Assembly (NCBI GenBank): GCA_016124535.1
Contig: WGNK01000020.1
Span: 265,830 to 329,829, forward strand
Length of the DNA stretch: 64,000 bases
From: Azospirillum sp.
GTDB taxonomy: Bacteria > Pseudomonadota > Alphaproteobacteria > Azospirillales > Azospirillaceae
Direction of reading: 5' to 3'
Each line of letters starts with the position of its first letter. The stretch's first letter is position 1. Below, piece after piece: positions 1 through 8,760 of the stretch. The position numbers and the translations under genes are program-made. Under the pieces are notes generated by a model. It was not told the DNA's origin. It saw only the letters and a program-made list of their open reading frames with translations, and made no database searches.

Positions 1-2
1 CG

Positions 3-731
3 CCGTTCCATCTTCATCCGGGCATCCTGGTCGATGACCGCGGGCATCGCCACGACTTGGCGCATCTGATCGAGACCGTGCTGGAACGGGTCGCGGTCGA
101 GGTGGCGGTCGAGGTCCGGGCCTGGCTGCGGCGCGAGTTCTTCCCGATGCACCTGAAGCTTTACAGCAAGAGCCGGCGCAAGGCGCCGATCTATTGGCCG
201 CTGGCCACCGCCTCGGGCTCCTATACCCTGTGGCTCTATTATCCGGCGCTGACCGACCAGACCCTGTTCCTGGCCGCCAACGACTTCGTCGAACCCAGGC
301 TGGATCAGGTCGCCCGCGCGGTCCAGGCCCTGAAGCAACAGACCGGCCGCTCCCGCGACGAGGAAAAGACCCTGGAGGCACAGGAGGCGCTGGCCGACGA
401 GCTGCGCGCCTTGCGGGCCGAACTGCTCCGCCTGGCCCCGATCTGGAAGCCCAATCATGACGACGGGGTTCAGATCACCGCCGCCCCGCTGTGGCGGCTG
501 TTCCGCTTCGCCCCCTGGCAGAAACTGCTGAAGGAAACCTGGGAGACGCTGGAGCAGGGCGACTACGACTGGGCGCACCTCGCCATGACCTGGTGGCCCG
601 ACCGGGTGCGGGAGAAATGCCGCAGCGACAAGTCGCTGGCGATCGCCCACGACCTGGAGTCGCTCTACCAACCGCCCGCTCAAGCGGCGGGCAAGACCCC
701 GGCCAGGCGCGGCCGCAAGGCGAAAGGCTGA
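3..731 (+). CDS. pglX: BREX adenine-specific DNA methyltransferase PglX, C-terminal part only (gene starts left of the window)
   Basis: The frame is open from the first base of the window, so only about the last 242 residues are present; a TTG at 57 is internal, not a start. The catalytic methylase motifs lie upstream and cannot be seen. The visible part matches what I know of the tail of PglX-type N6-adenine methyltransferases: a block APIYWPLATASGSYTLWLYY (around residues 60-80 of the fragment), then NDFVEP, a charged helical stretch, and DYDWAHLAMTWWPDRVREKC near the end, followed by a basic lysine/arginine tail. PglX modifies host DNA so that the BREX system can tell self from phage. pglZ follows after 4 bases and brxL overlaps pglZ, which makes the assignment much safer than the fragment alone would. 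A DISARM methylase was considered but the PglZ neighbour argues against it. Confidence 0.8.
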   Translation, partial: PFHLHPGILVDDRGHRHDLAHLIETVLERVAVEVAVEVRAWLRREFFPMHLKLYSKSRRKAPIYWPLATASGSYTLWLYYPALTDQTLFLAANDFVEPRLDQVARAVQALKQQTGRSRDEEKTLEAQEALADELRALRAELLRLAPIWKPNHDDGVQITAAPLWRLFRFAPWQKLLKETWETLEQGDYDWAHLAMTWWPDRVREKCRSDKSLAIAHDLESLYQPPAQAAGKTPARRGRKAKG

Positions 732-735
732 TGCC

Positions 736-3258
736 ATGGCGATCCGGGATTTCATCCGCGACCAGATCTTCACGCCGCCGCTGCAACGGCGCGGCGTCCT
801 CGTGGTCTATGATCCCGACCGCCGCTACCACGCGCTGTGCCTGGCGATGGCCGGACCGCGGGTGACCGTGGTCGATGCCGGGGTCGGCAGCATCGCCGCG
901 CGGGAAGCGGCGATGACCGCCCTGGCGGAGGTCGCGGCGGCGGTCGCGAGACCGCACGAGCTGCTGATCTACATCCCCAAACGCCGGCCGATCACCGACC
1001 TGGAGAAGCAGGTCGACCCGTTCTCGGCCTATAGCACCTTCGGTGCGGTGTTTCCCGATGGCGACGGCCACGACTATCTCAACCTTTGTCTGCGCGCGGT
1101 GCCCGATCAGCAGACCGAAATCCGCAAACTGTTCGCCGATGACCCGTCGCCTTCGTTCGAGGTGATCGACGGGGTCGGCGGCGGGGCGAAGTGGCCGACC
1201 CTCAACGCGCTGCTCGGGACGGCGTCGGCGCGGGAAATCCTGCTGGCGCTGCTGGTGCCGACAGCGGCGCAAAAAGCAGCGCTGCAGGGGGCGCCGGGCT
1301 GGGTGCCCGAGGCCAGGGCGCTGTTCGAGGCGACGCTGGGCCTCAAGCTGATGACCAAGGGCAAGACCTGGTCGGCGATTGCCGACGAGCTGTGGCGCAG
1401 CTTGCTGTTCAGCGAGTTCAGCTTCGACCTGCCCGGCGCGCTGCCGCCGGCACTGGCCGGCGTTCCCCATGCGCCGACTCCGGCCAGAGCGACCGTGGCC
1501 GACCTCTGCGACAGCCTGCGCAGCGACAAGCGGTTCCGCCACGACTACGTCGCGCGGGCGATCGCGGTCGAGGGGGAACTCGGCATGGTCGCAGCCTGCC
1601 GGGACCTCGCGGAGCTCGGCGAACGCGACACCTTTCCGTTCGAGGAGCGGAGTTTTCTGGCCGCCGCCGGCCGCGCCTTCAAAGCAGACCGCCTGGACCA
1701 GGTCCGGACGATTGCCGACCGCCACGGCAACTCGGTCTGGGCCGAGACCGGCGAGAGCCAGCTGCATTGGGGGCTGCTGCGCTCGGTGCTGGCGCTCGCC
1801 GAAGCCTGCGCCGACGGCGAACGCCAGCTCTCCGACCATGTCTGCGACATCAACGCGCTGATCGAATACTACGTCGCGTCACTCCGGCGCGTCGACCAGC
1901 TTCAGCGGGAACTCGAACAGGCGGTCGGCGACCAGGTCGTCCTGGACGGCCCGATGGCCGAGGCGGTCGAGCAGGTCCGCGGCAGTTACGGCCGGCTGAT
2001 GGCGAACGTCGCCGGCAGCTTTACCCGGCATCTGGAAAAGACCGGCTGGCCGCCGGCCGGCCGCATCGCCAATGCCGATGTCTTCGACCGCTATGTCGGC
2101 CCTTGCCTGAAGGAGAACGGCGGCAAGGTCGGCTACATCCTGGTCGATGCGCTGCGCTACGAACTGGGCGTGGCACTGCTGGCCCAGCTCGCCGAGGGCA
2201 ACACCGCCGAAATCATCCCGGCCTGCGCCCAGCTGCCGACCATCACCCTGGTCGGCATGGCCAGCCTGCTGCCGGGGGCGGCGGGCGGCCTCAGTCTGGC
2301 CGCCGACAACGGCGCGATCGTGCCGGTGCTGGACGGAACGCCGCTCCAGACGGTCGGCCAGCGGATGGAGTATTTGCGCCGGCGCTACGGCGACCGCTTC
2401 GCCGAGAGAACCCTGAGCGCCTTCGTCGCCGACAAGGGGACGCTTCCTGGCCCGGTCTCGCTGCTGGTTCTGCGCGATACCGAGATCGACAGCCACCTTG
2501 AGGCCAATCCGGAATCGACGCTGGGCCAGCTTCAGCTCACCCTGCGGCGCATCCGCATCGCCATCGCCAGGCTCCGGGATGCGGGTTTTCAGGACGTGAT
2601 CATCGCGACCGACCACGGCTTCGTCCTGAACGCCTATGCCGGGGCCGGCGATATCTGCGCCAAGCCGCCGGGGACCTGGATCGAGCTCCATGGCCGCAGT
2701 CTTCTCGGCGAGGGCGCCGCCGATGGCACCAGCTTCGTCGTTCCGGCCGGGAAGGTCGGCATCCGGGGCGATTTCGGTTGCTTCGCCGGTCCCCGCAGCC
2801 TGGCGCCCTATCGCCACGGACTGCGCTATTTTCACGGTGGCGCCTCGCTCCAGGAGGCAGTCGTGCCGATCCTGGTCGTCCGTCTGAAAAAGCAAAAGCC
2901 AACCAGCAAGTTTCCGCCCTCGGTCGTCCTGTCCTACCGCAATGGCGCCAAACGGATCACCACCCGGGTTCCGGTGTTTGAGGTATCGGTGACCGGCGGC
3001 GACCTGTTTTCCCATTCAGACGACATCGAGGTGCTGCTGGAGGCCCGCAACAAGCAGGGCGAGGTGATCGGCGAACCCAAGGTCGGCGGTCTGGTCAATG
3101 CGGTTACCAGGACCATGATGCTCCGCCCCGGCCAGAAGGAGCGGGTGACGATCAAGATGGCCGTCGAGTTCGAAGGCAAGTTCGTGCTGAAGGCGATGAA
3201 CCCGACCACCATGGCGTCCTATGGCGCCGATCTGGAGTTGGAGACCGACTATGTCTGA
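736..3258 (+). CDS. pglZ: BREX system phosphatase-fold protein PglZ
   Basis: An 840-residue protein whose second half carries the alkaline-phosphatase-like PglZ domain. Likely metal-binding segments are YILVDALRYEL (Asp about 471) and IIATDHGF (Asp626, His627). The N-terminal half has the patterns VVYDPDRRYH and LLIYIPKRRPITDLEKQ seen in type A PglZ proteins. PglZ is a core BREX component found in all BREX types and is thought to act with PglX in DNA modification or phage exclusion; its exact reaction is not settled. The ATG lies 4 bases after the pglX stop, with AAGG about 9 bases upstream. The 3' end overlaps brxL by 8 bases, indicating a single transcript with translational coupling. The order pglX-pglZ-brxL fits the end of a BREX type 1 operon (brxA-brxB-brxC-pglX-pglZ-brxL). 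Confidence 0.88.
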   Translation: MAIRDFIRDQIFTPPLQRRGVLVVYDPDRRYHALCLAMAGPRVTVVDAGVGSIAAREAAMTALAEVAAAVARPHELLIYIPKRRPITDLEKQVDPFSAYSTFGAVFPDGDGHDYLNLCLRAVPDQQTEIRKLFADDPSPSFEVIDGVGGGAKWPTLNALLGTASAREILLALLVPTAAQKAALQGAPGWVPEARALFEATLGLKLMTKGKTWSAIADELWRSLLFSEFSFDLPGALPPALAGVPHAPTPARATVADLCDSLRSDKRFRHDYVARAIAVEGELGMVAACRDLAELGERDTFPFEERSFLAAAGRAFKADRLDQVRTIADRHGNSVWAETGESQLHWGLLRSVLALAEACADGERQLSDHVCDINALIEYYVASLRRVDQLQRELEQAVGDQVVLDGPMAEAVEQVRGSYGRLMANVAGSFTRHLEKTGWPPAGRIANADVFDRYVGPCLKENGGKVGYILVDALRYELGVALLAQLAEGNTAEIIPACAQLPTITLVGMASLLPGAAGGLSLAADNGAIVPVLDGTPLQTVGQRMEYLRRRYGDRFAERTLSAFVADKGTLPGPVSLLVLRDTEIDSHLEANPESTLGQLQLTLRRIRIAIARLRDAGFQDVIIATDHGFVLNAYAGAGDICAKPPGTWIELHGRSLLGEGAADGTSFVVPAGKVGIRGDFGCFAGPRSLAPYRHGLRYFHGGASLQEAVVPILVVRLKKQKPTSKFPPSVVLSYRNGAKRITTRVPVFEVSVTGGDLFSHSDDIEVLLEARNKQGEVIGEPKVGGLVNAVTRTMMLRPGQKERVTIKMAVEFEGKFVLKAMNPTTMASYGADLELETDYV

Positions 3259-5425
3259 GGCGGCCGCGCTACCCGATGCTCTGGACCTCAAGCTGAACCA
3301 GATCTTCGCCGGCAAGGTGGTCCGCAAGGACCTGCTGCACCGCATCAAGGCCGGCACCAACGTGCCGACCTTCGTGCTGGAATTTCTGCTCGCCCGCTAC
3401 TGTGCCAGCGACGATCCGACGGAAATCCAGGAAGGTATGGAAGCGGTGCTGGCCACCCTCCAGGAGAACTACGTCCGTCAGAACGAGTCCAATGCCGCCC
3501 AGTCCCGCGTCGCCATCCGCGGCAAGCACAAGTTCATCGACAAGATCCATGTGCGCTATCTCGAAACCGAGAAGCGGCATTGGGCCTCCCTGGAAAACTT
3601 CGCGTCCCAGCGCATCGCCATCGGCGAACGGTTCTACCGCGACAACGAACGCCTGCTCGAAGGCGGCATCTGGGCCGAGGTGACGATCGCCCACAACGAC
3701 GTCGACGCCGACAAATACGCCTTCTACGTCGAGGACGTCCGCCCAATCCAGCTCAGCAAGTTCGATTTCGCCGGCTATTGCGCAGCCCGGACGGCGTTCA
3801 GCCGGGATGAGTGGCTCGACGTGGTGCTGCGCTCGGTTGGCCTGGAGCCCGCCAGGCTGTCGAAGCGCCTGAAATTTCACTTCGTTGCCCGGCTGGCCCC
3901 GCTGGTCGAAGCCAATTTCAACTTCATCGAACTCGGGCCGCGCGGCACCGGCAAATCCTACTTCTTCAGTGAATTCTCGCCCTATTCAACGCTGATCAGC
4001 GGCGGCCAGGCCACCAAGTCGATCCTGTTCTACAACAACGCCAAACGGAAAATCGGCCTGGTCGGCTATTGGGATACCGTGGCATTCGACGAAGTCGGCG
4101 GCATCAAGGCCAAAGACCCCGACGCCATCCAGATCATGAAGGACTACATGGCCAATGGCCGCTTCTCGCGCGGTGCCGAAGTCATTGCCGATGCCAGTAT
4201 GGCGTTCGTCGGCAATCTGGACCAGTCGGTCGAGCAGATCGTGAACTCGACCGAGTACGACCTGTTCCTGCCGCTGCCGCCGCAGTTCGATCTGGCGATT
4301 CAGGACAGGTTCGCCTGCTACCTTCCGGGATGGGAGATGCCCAAGAACAGCAGCGAATTCCTGACCGCGCGCTATGGCTTGATCACCGACTATCTGGCCG
4401 AGGCGTTCCATCACCAATTGAAACACAGCAACCGTCACGAGGAGGTCTCGAAACGTGCCAAGCTGGGAAGCTGTGTCGAAGGCCGCGACGAAAAGGGCAT
4501 CAAGAAGACGCTTTGCGCGTTCCTGAAGATGCTGCATCCGTCCGGGACAGCGAGCGACGAGGAGTTCGACGAGTATCTCGCCTATGCCGTCGAATCCCGC
4601 CGCCGGGTCAAGGAGCAGATGAACAAGCGCAAGCCGGATGACGAGTTCGCCCGCATCGACCTGTCCTATATTGATGCCGCAGGCAAGGAGGTCGTGGTCT
4701 ATTGTCCGGAATCCAGCAAGGCGATGGCCACCCTGGAGCCGGCCCGGCGCCGGCTCAGGACCGAAGGCGTGGTTTCGGGCGATATCGAGCAACCGCGGTC
4801 GCAGACTCCTGCCGCTCCGCCGCCGTCGCCGACCGGAGGAGCCCCGTCGTTGCAGCCGGACGGAGAGGCGGCAGCGCCCGGACCGGCGTCGGACCTCAAG
4901 GAGCGCCATTTCACCATCGGCTACGGCGACAACGGACACACCTACGACTCCCTTCTCGGACCGTATTTGGCCGGCGCCAAGCAGGTGGTGATCGAGGACC
5001 CCTATCTTCGCACGCCGCATCAGATTCAGAACTTCTTGCGGTTCTGCGAAGCCGTCATCAAGGTCCCGACCGTCCGGAGCATCAGGCTCAAGACCGGCTA
5101 CGACGACAAGACCGACCTCGCCATGGTCAATGAGCGCATGATGGAATTGAAGCAGAGCCTGCTTGACTACGACGTGGTTCTGGACATCGACCTCAGCCAG
5201 AATATCCACGATCGAGAGATCCGCATCGATAACGGCTGGGTTATTAAGATCGGGCGCGGGCTGGACTTTTATCAGAAGCCCGATAGTTGGTTCGCGGTTG
5301 GCGCCAACGACTTTAGCCTGCGAAAATGCCTTGAGACAAAGGTCGATATATTCCACCTCCCCGCTCCCAACCCGAGCCGGCCCGCTTCCGGCGGGCGCCT
5401 GACGGTCGCTCCGACCGGCCGCTAA
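3251..5425 (+). CDS. brxL: BREX AAA+ protein BrxL with a MIT_C-like C-terminal domain
   Basis: A 724-residue protein starting at the ATG that overlaps the pglZ stop. Residues 1-220 form the BrxL N-terminal region. Walker A is GPRGTGKS (229-236) and Walker B is VAFDEVG (277-283). The post-ATPase strand region FARIDLSYIDAAGKEVVVY falls at about 466-484. A proline-rich linker (about 508-550) leads to a final domain (about 553-702) with NIHDREIRIDNGWVIKIGRG, a signature I associate with the phospholipase-D-like C-terminal domain of the eukaryotic protein MITD1 (MIT_C). No HKD catalytic motif is visible. I also do not recognise the Ser-Lys Lon peptidase domain found in many BrxL proteins. BrxL forms ATP-dependent rings on DNA and is needed for defence in type 1 systems. 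It ends 5 bases from the convergent sugar gene. Confidence 0.87.
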   Translation: MSEAAALPDALDLKLNQIFAGKVVRKDLLHRIKAGTNVPTFVLEFLLARYCASDDPTEIQEGMEAVLATLQENYVRQNESNAAQSRVAIRGKHKFIDKIHVRYLETEKRHWASLENFASQRIAIGERFYRDNERLLEGGIWAEVTIAHNDVDADKYAFYVEDVRPIQLSKFDFAGYCAARTAFSRDEWLDVVLRSVGLEPARLSKRLKFHFVARLAPLVEANFNFIELGPRGTGKSYFFSEFSPYSTLISGGQATKSILFYNNAKRKIGLVGYWDTVAFDEVGGIKAKDPDAIQIMKDYMANGRFSRGAEVIADASMAFVGNLDQSVEQIVNSTEYDLFLPLPPQFDLAIQDRFACYLPGWEMPKNSSEFLTARYGLITDYLAEAFHHQLKHSNRHEEVSKRAKLGSCVEGRDEKGIKKTLCAFLKMLHPSGTASDEEFDEYLAYAVESRRRVKEQMNKRKPDDEFARIDLSYIDAAGKEVVVYCPESSKAMATLEPARRRLRTEGVVSGDIEQPRSQTPAAPPPSPTGGAPSLQPDGEAAAPGPASDLKERHFTIGYGDNGHTYDSLLGPYLAGAKQVVIEDPYLRTPHQIQNFLRFCEAVIKVPTVRSIRLKTGYDDKTDLAMVNERMMELKQSLLDYDVVLDIDLSQNIHDREIRIDNGWVIKIGRGLDFYQKPDSWFAVGANDFSLRKCLETKVDIFHLPAPNPSRPASGGRLTVAPTGR

Positions 5426-5430
5426 TCGGG

Positions 5431-6483
5431 TCAGAGGGCAATCACCCGCCCCTGGGCTGCCGAGGCGTGGCTGGCGGCGATCAGGGCCTGAACGCGGTGA
5501 CCGGCGGCAAAATCGGGGGCGCACGGCACCCGGTCCCTGATCGCGGCGGCGAAGCGCGTCGCCAGCCGGCCGAACGCCACCAGCCGGCCGTCGACCCCTG
5601 GAAGCGGCGGGTCGGCTGCCAGAGCGGTTACCCGATCGTCGGCTGCGCGTGACTCCAGGGTGAACCCGGACATGTAGTCCCGGCTCGTGTTGTCCAGGAC
5701 ATAGCTGCCGCCGTCGCAAACCACGGTCCAGGTGTGACGGCTCATGCCGGGGTTGGCGCTGCCGATCACCGCCGACAGGCAAGCTCCGGATGCCAGCTCG
5801 AGGTGGAGATGAACCAGATCGTCGGCCGGGCGCGCACCATCATCCGGAGCGAAGCTGCCGCTCCAGCGCGGATCGGTTCGACAGTGGACGCCGGTCACCG
5901 CACCGAACAGCCATTCGGCGAGGAACAAGGCGTGGGAGCCCAGCATCGACAAGGCGCCGCCGCAGCGCTCGGCGTCGGTCTTCCATGACCACTGCCGGCT
6001 CCGCTGGGCGTAAGAGTGGGTGAGCCACAACAGATGGACGTGGCGGACCGGCCCCATTACGGCACCCGCGAGTTCCGCCTTCAGCCGGCCGAAGCTTTCC
6101 AACTCGGCGAACTGGAAATCCATTGCCGTCGTCCGGCCATCGGCCAGGGCGACCAACTGTGCTGCGGTCGCCAATGATGCCGCGAGCGGCTTCTCCGCCA
6201 GCACCGCCCGTCCCCGCTGCAACGCGGCAGCGACCACCGGTGCCCCGACATCGGGAGGCAGCGCCACGGTCACACCGTCGCGGCTGGCCTCCAGCCAGCC
6301 ATCTAGGTCGGTGAAGCCGGGGACCCCGGCTGCCGCCGCCGCCGCGGCGACGCGGACCGGGTTGCGACCGAACACCCCGGCGATCTCAACCCCCGGCAGC
6401 GCCTGGAGCGCCGGCAGATGGACGGCACGCCCAAAGCCCAGGCCGGCGATACCGATCCGAAGGGCGGAACCGGGGCTGGCCAT
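5431..6483 (-). CDS. Gfo/Idh/MocA-family NAD(P)-dependent oxidoreductase
   Basis: A 350-residue protein with an N-terminal Rossmann motif (IGIAGLGFGRAVHLPAL, about residues 9-25), the family's EKP signature (AVLAEKPLA, about 93-101), and a C-terminal alpha/beta dimerisation domain with GGALSMLGSHALFLAEW. Members oxidise or reduce sugars or sugar nucleotides. The exact substrate cannot be read from the sequence. It is the last gene of a minus-strand run (UDP-sugar dehydrogenase, epimerase, C-methyltransferase, then this gene) with gaps of 9-19 bases, so it probably completes synthesis of a modified sugar for a surface glycan or glycoconjugate. Its 3' end nearly touches brxL, which runs towards it. 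Confidence 0.85.
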   Translation of the reverse strand: MASPGSALRIGIAGLGFGRAVHLPALQALPGVEIAGVFGRNPVRVAAAAAAAGVPGFTDLDGWLEASRDGVTVALPPDVGAPVVAAALQRGRAVLAEKPLAASLATAAQLVALADGRTTAMDFQFAELESFGRLKAELAGAVMGPVRHVHLLWLTHSYAQRSRQWSWKTDAERCGGALSMLGSHALFLAEWLFGAVTGVHCRTDPRWSGSFAPDDGARPADDLVHLHLELASGACLSAVIGSANPGMSRHTWTVVCDGGSYVLDNTSRDYMSGFTLESRAADDRVTALAADPPLPGVDGRLVAFGRLATRFAAAIRDRVPCAPDFAAGHRVQALIAASHASAAQGRVIAL

Positions 6484-6492
6484 TCCGAGCGA

Positions 6493-7743
6493 TCAGAGAA
6501 TGCGGGGGGTCGGCAGCGGCACGATGAAGCGACCGCGGTAGCCGTTACGGCGGAGATTGGCCGCCAGTTCCTCGGCGATATGCCAAGACAGCAGCAGGGC
6601 GTAGTCCGGCTGCTCGGTATAGAGCCGGGCCTCGTCGATCACCGGAATCCGGGTCCCCGGAATATATTTGTTGAGCTTATGGGAGGACGAGACCTCCATC
6701 ACCGCTTCCATCAGCCCATCGTCCAGTCCGACATAGTTGATCAGGGTGCTGGCACGCGACGGTGCGCCGATACCGACCACCCGCACACCCGGCTGCCGCA
6801 GTTCCGCCAGGAGCTTATGCAACTCCAGCTTCGACCGGATCACCCGTTCGCGGAAGGTCGCCAGCGCACTGCCGTCGGTCAGGCCGGCAGCGGCCTCGTC
6901 GGCCAAACGCTCGTGTACCGACGGCTGGACCGGGTAATCGCCGGCGCGCGCGGCATAGACCCGGATCGAACCACCATGGGTCGGGATGCGCTTGACGTCG
7001 AAGACCTCGAGACCATGGCGCTCGAGCAGGACCGTGAGCGACGCCAGCGAATAATAGCGGAGATGTTCGTGGTAGACCGTGTCGTATTGGATGGTCTCGA
7101 CCAAGTCGAGAAGGTAATGAGACTCCGAGATGAAGACGCCGCGTGGCCCCAGCAGCTCGACGATGCCGTCGGTCACGTTGTGGACATTGCCGATATGGGC
7201 GAACACGTTGGCGGCGGTGACCACCCGAGCGGCGCCGTAACGCTCGCGCAGGGTGCGGGCGGTGGTCAGCCCGAAATAGGCGGTCACGGTCTCGATCCCG
7301 TTGGTCCGGGCGACGTCGCCGGCCTGGGAGGGCTCGACCCCGAGCACCCGGTGTCCGCCGGCCTTGAAGTTGGACAGCAGGGTGCCGTCGTTGGAGCCGA
7401 CATCCACCACCAGATCCGTCGGCTCCAGCCCGAGCAGCTGGTTGGCATCCCGGTAGAGATCGGCAAAATTGCTTCGCAGGATGCGGGTAGTCCCGCTGAG
7501 ATAGGGGTAGGAATGGGGAAACAGCACCTCCGGTGCCACTTCCAGTCCGATCTGAACCAGTCCGCAGCTGCCGCAGCGCAGCAGCTCCAACGGAAACGCC
7601 GGCTGTTCCAAAGCACGCTCTCCGACCGGCGGCATGGTATTGACCGGTGGGACGTAGCCAAGAAACAGCAGGGAGTTCAGGTCCGGGCTGGCGCAGATCT
7701 GACACTCCCGGATCGGGTGTGATTGGGCGGCGGTCGTGCTCAT
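6493..7743 (-). CDS. SAM-dependent sugar C-methyltransferase (zinc-binding N-terminus, C-methyltransferase C-terminus)
   Basis: About 416 residues from the ATG at 7743. An upstream in-frame ATG would add 45 poorly coding residues and is not preferred. An N-terminal zinc-binding motif (CQICASPDL followed by LLRCGSCGLVQ) precedes the SAM-binding motif LVVDVGSNDGTLL. The conserved YHEHLRYYSL segment follows, and the C-terminal half carries VVGIGAPSRASTLINY. This three-part layout is that of NDP-hexose 3-C-methyltransferases (TylC3/EvaC/NovU type), which methylate a keto-sugar carbon. With the dehydrogenase, epimerase and oxidoreductase beside it, it probably takes part in making a branched sugar. 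The acceptor sugar is unknown. Confidence 0.85.
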   Translation of the reverse strand: MSTTAAQSHPIRECQICASPDLNSLLFLGYVPPVNTMPPVGERALEQPAFPLELLRCGSCGLVQIGLEVAPEVLFPHSYPYLSGTTRILRSNFADLYRDANQLLGLEPTDLVVDVGSNDGTLLSNFKAGGHRVLGVEPSQAGDVARTNGIETVTAYFGLTTARTLRERYGAARVVTAANVFAHIGNVHNVTDGIVELLGPRGVFISESHYLLDLVETIQYDTVYHEHLRYYSLASLTVLLERHGLEVFDVKRIPTHGGSIRVYAARAGDYPVQPSVHERLADEAAAGLTDGSALATFRERVIRSKLELHKLLAELRQPGVRVVGIGAPSRASTLINYVGLDDGLMEAVMEVSSSHKLNKYIPGTRIPVIDEARLYTEQPDYALLLSWHIAEELAANLRRNGYRGRFIVPLPTPRIL

Positions 7744-7757
7744 GGGCGGCCTGTCGG

Positions 7758-8741
7758 TCAGCGTGTGGGACGGAGATGGGCGTTGGCGCGGTACCAATCG
7801 ATGACGCCCGGCAATCCCTGGTCCAGGCCTATCGTCGGTGCGAAGCCCAGGGCCTTGAGCTTCGAGATGTCCGGGCACCGGCGTCGGGTCTCGCCCGCCG
7901 GCGCCGGCTGGTGGCGAAGCTCGACGGTCCGGCCGAGTTGGGCGAACAGCGTGCGGGTCAGCCCGGCGATCGTCACTTCCTCGGGATTGCCGATGTGGTA
8001 GACGTTGCGGTGGACGCCGTGGTCGATCACGGTGACCAGGCCATCGGTGAAATCATCGACGTGGACAAACGCGCGGGTCTGGCGACCGTCGCCCAGGATC
8101 GGGAACGGCACCGGCTGCCCGGGCGGGGTTGCCGCGATCGCGGTGTCGGCCCGCAGCACGAGTTCGGGAATGACGTGCTCCCACCCCATGTCGGGGCCAT
8201 AGACATTGTGGGGCCGGAACACGACAACCCGCGCGAACCCGGACAACCCGTAATTCATCGCGATCAATTCACTGGCCAGCTTGCTGCCGCCGTAGGAATA
8301 GCGGGTGTTCAGGACGTCCGGCACCACCAGCGGCACCTCCTCGGGTGTCGGCACCAGCGGCGGCGATTGGTAGGCCTCTGAACTCGATGCCACGACCAGC
8401 GTACCGACGCCAGTGGCGCGGCAGGCGTCGATGACGTTGAGCATGCCCCGAATCGCGACGTCGATCACCAGTTCGGGCTCTTCGTAGAAGAACCGCGTCC
8501 CATTGACGGCGCTCATATGCACCACCCGGTCGACCCCTCGGGCGGCGGCGGTCACCGCATTCACGTCGCGGATGTCGGCGACGGTGACCTCGATCCGGCC
8601 CTCGAGACCGGCGAGCCGTCGGGGATGACCGCGCCAGTTGTTGTCGAGCACACGGACGCGGTGCCCCGCTTCGACCAGACGACGAACCAGGGCGGCGCCA
8701 AGAAAGCCGGTGCCGCCGGTAACCAGATAGAACAGGCTCAC
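7758..8741 (-). CDS. NAD-dependent epimerase/dehydratase (extended SDR)
   Basis: A 327-residue extended short-chain dehydrogenase starting at GTG. The Rossmann glycine motif TGGTGFLG is at 8-15, the catalytic serine region is VVASSSEAY, and the YSYGGSK motif supplies the Tyr and Lys. The C-terminal half has RPHNVYGPDMGWEHVIPELV, typical of UDP-hexose 4-epimerases and GDP/UDP-sugar dehydratases. It sits between the UDP-sugar dehydrogenase (19 bases upstream) and the C-methyltransferase (14 bases downstream), so a role in modifying the uronic-acid nucleotide sugar is likely. Whether it is an epimerase, a dehydratase or a decarboxylase cannot be told from the motifs alone. Confidence 0.85.
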   Translation of the reverse strand: MSLFYLVTGGTGFLGAALVRRLVEAGHRVRVLDNNWRGHPRRLAGLEGRIEVTVADIRDVNAVTAAARGVDRVVHMSAVNGTRFFYEEPELVIDVAIRGMLNVIDACRATGVGTLVVASSSEAYQSPPLVPTPEEVPLVVPDVLNTRYSYGGSKLASELIAMNYGLSGFARVVVFRPHNVYGPDMGWEHVIPELVLRADTAIAATPPGQPVPFPILGDGRQTRAFVHVDDFTDGLVTVIDHGVHRNVYHIGNPEEVTIAGLTRTLFAQLGRTVELRHQPAPAGETRRRCPDISKLKALGFAPTIGLDQGLPGVIDWYRANAHLRPTR

Positions 8742-8760
8742 GATGTTATCTCGGGCGTGA

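Noticed and set aside
3..731. DISARM methylase instead of BREX PglX
   Set aside because: PglZ and BrxL follow directly in an overlapping order, which is BREX; no DrmA/B/C genes are present.
3986..5782. Long minus-strand frame opposite brxL
   Set aside because: It runs antisense through the AAA+ and MIT_C motifs of BrxL and into the oxidoreductase gene; no motif supports it.
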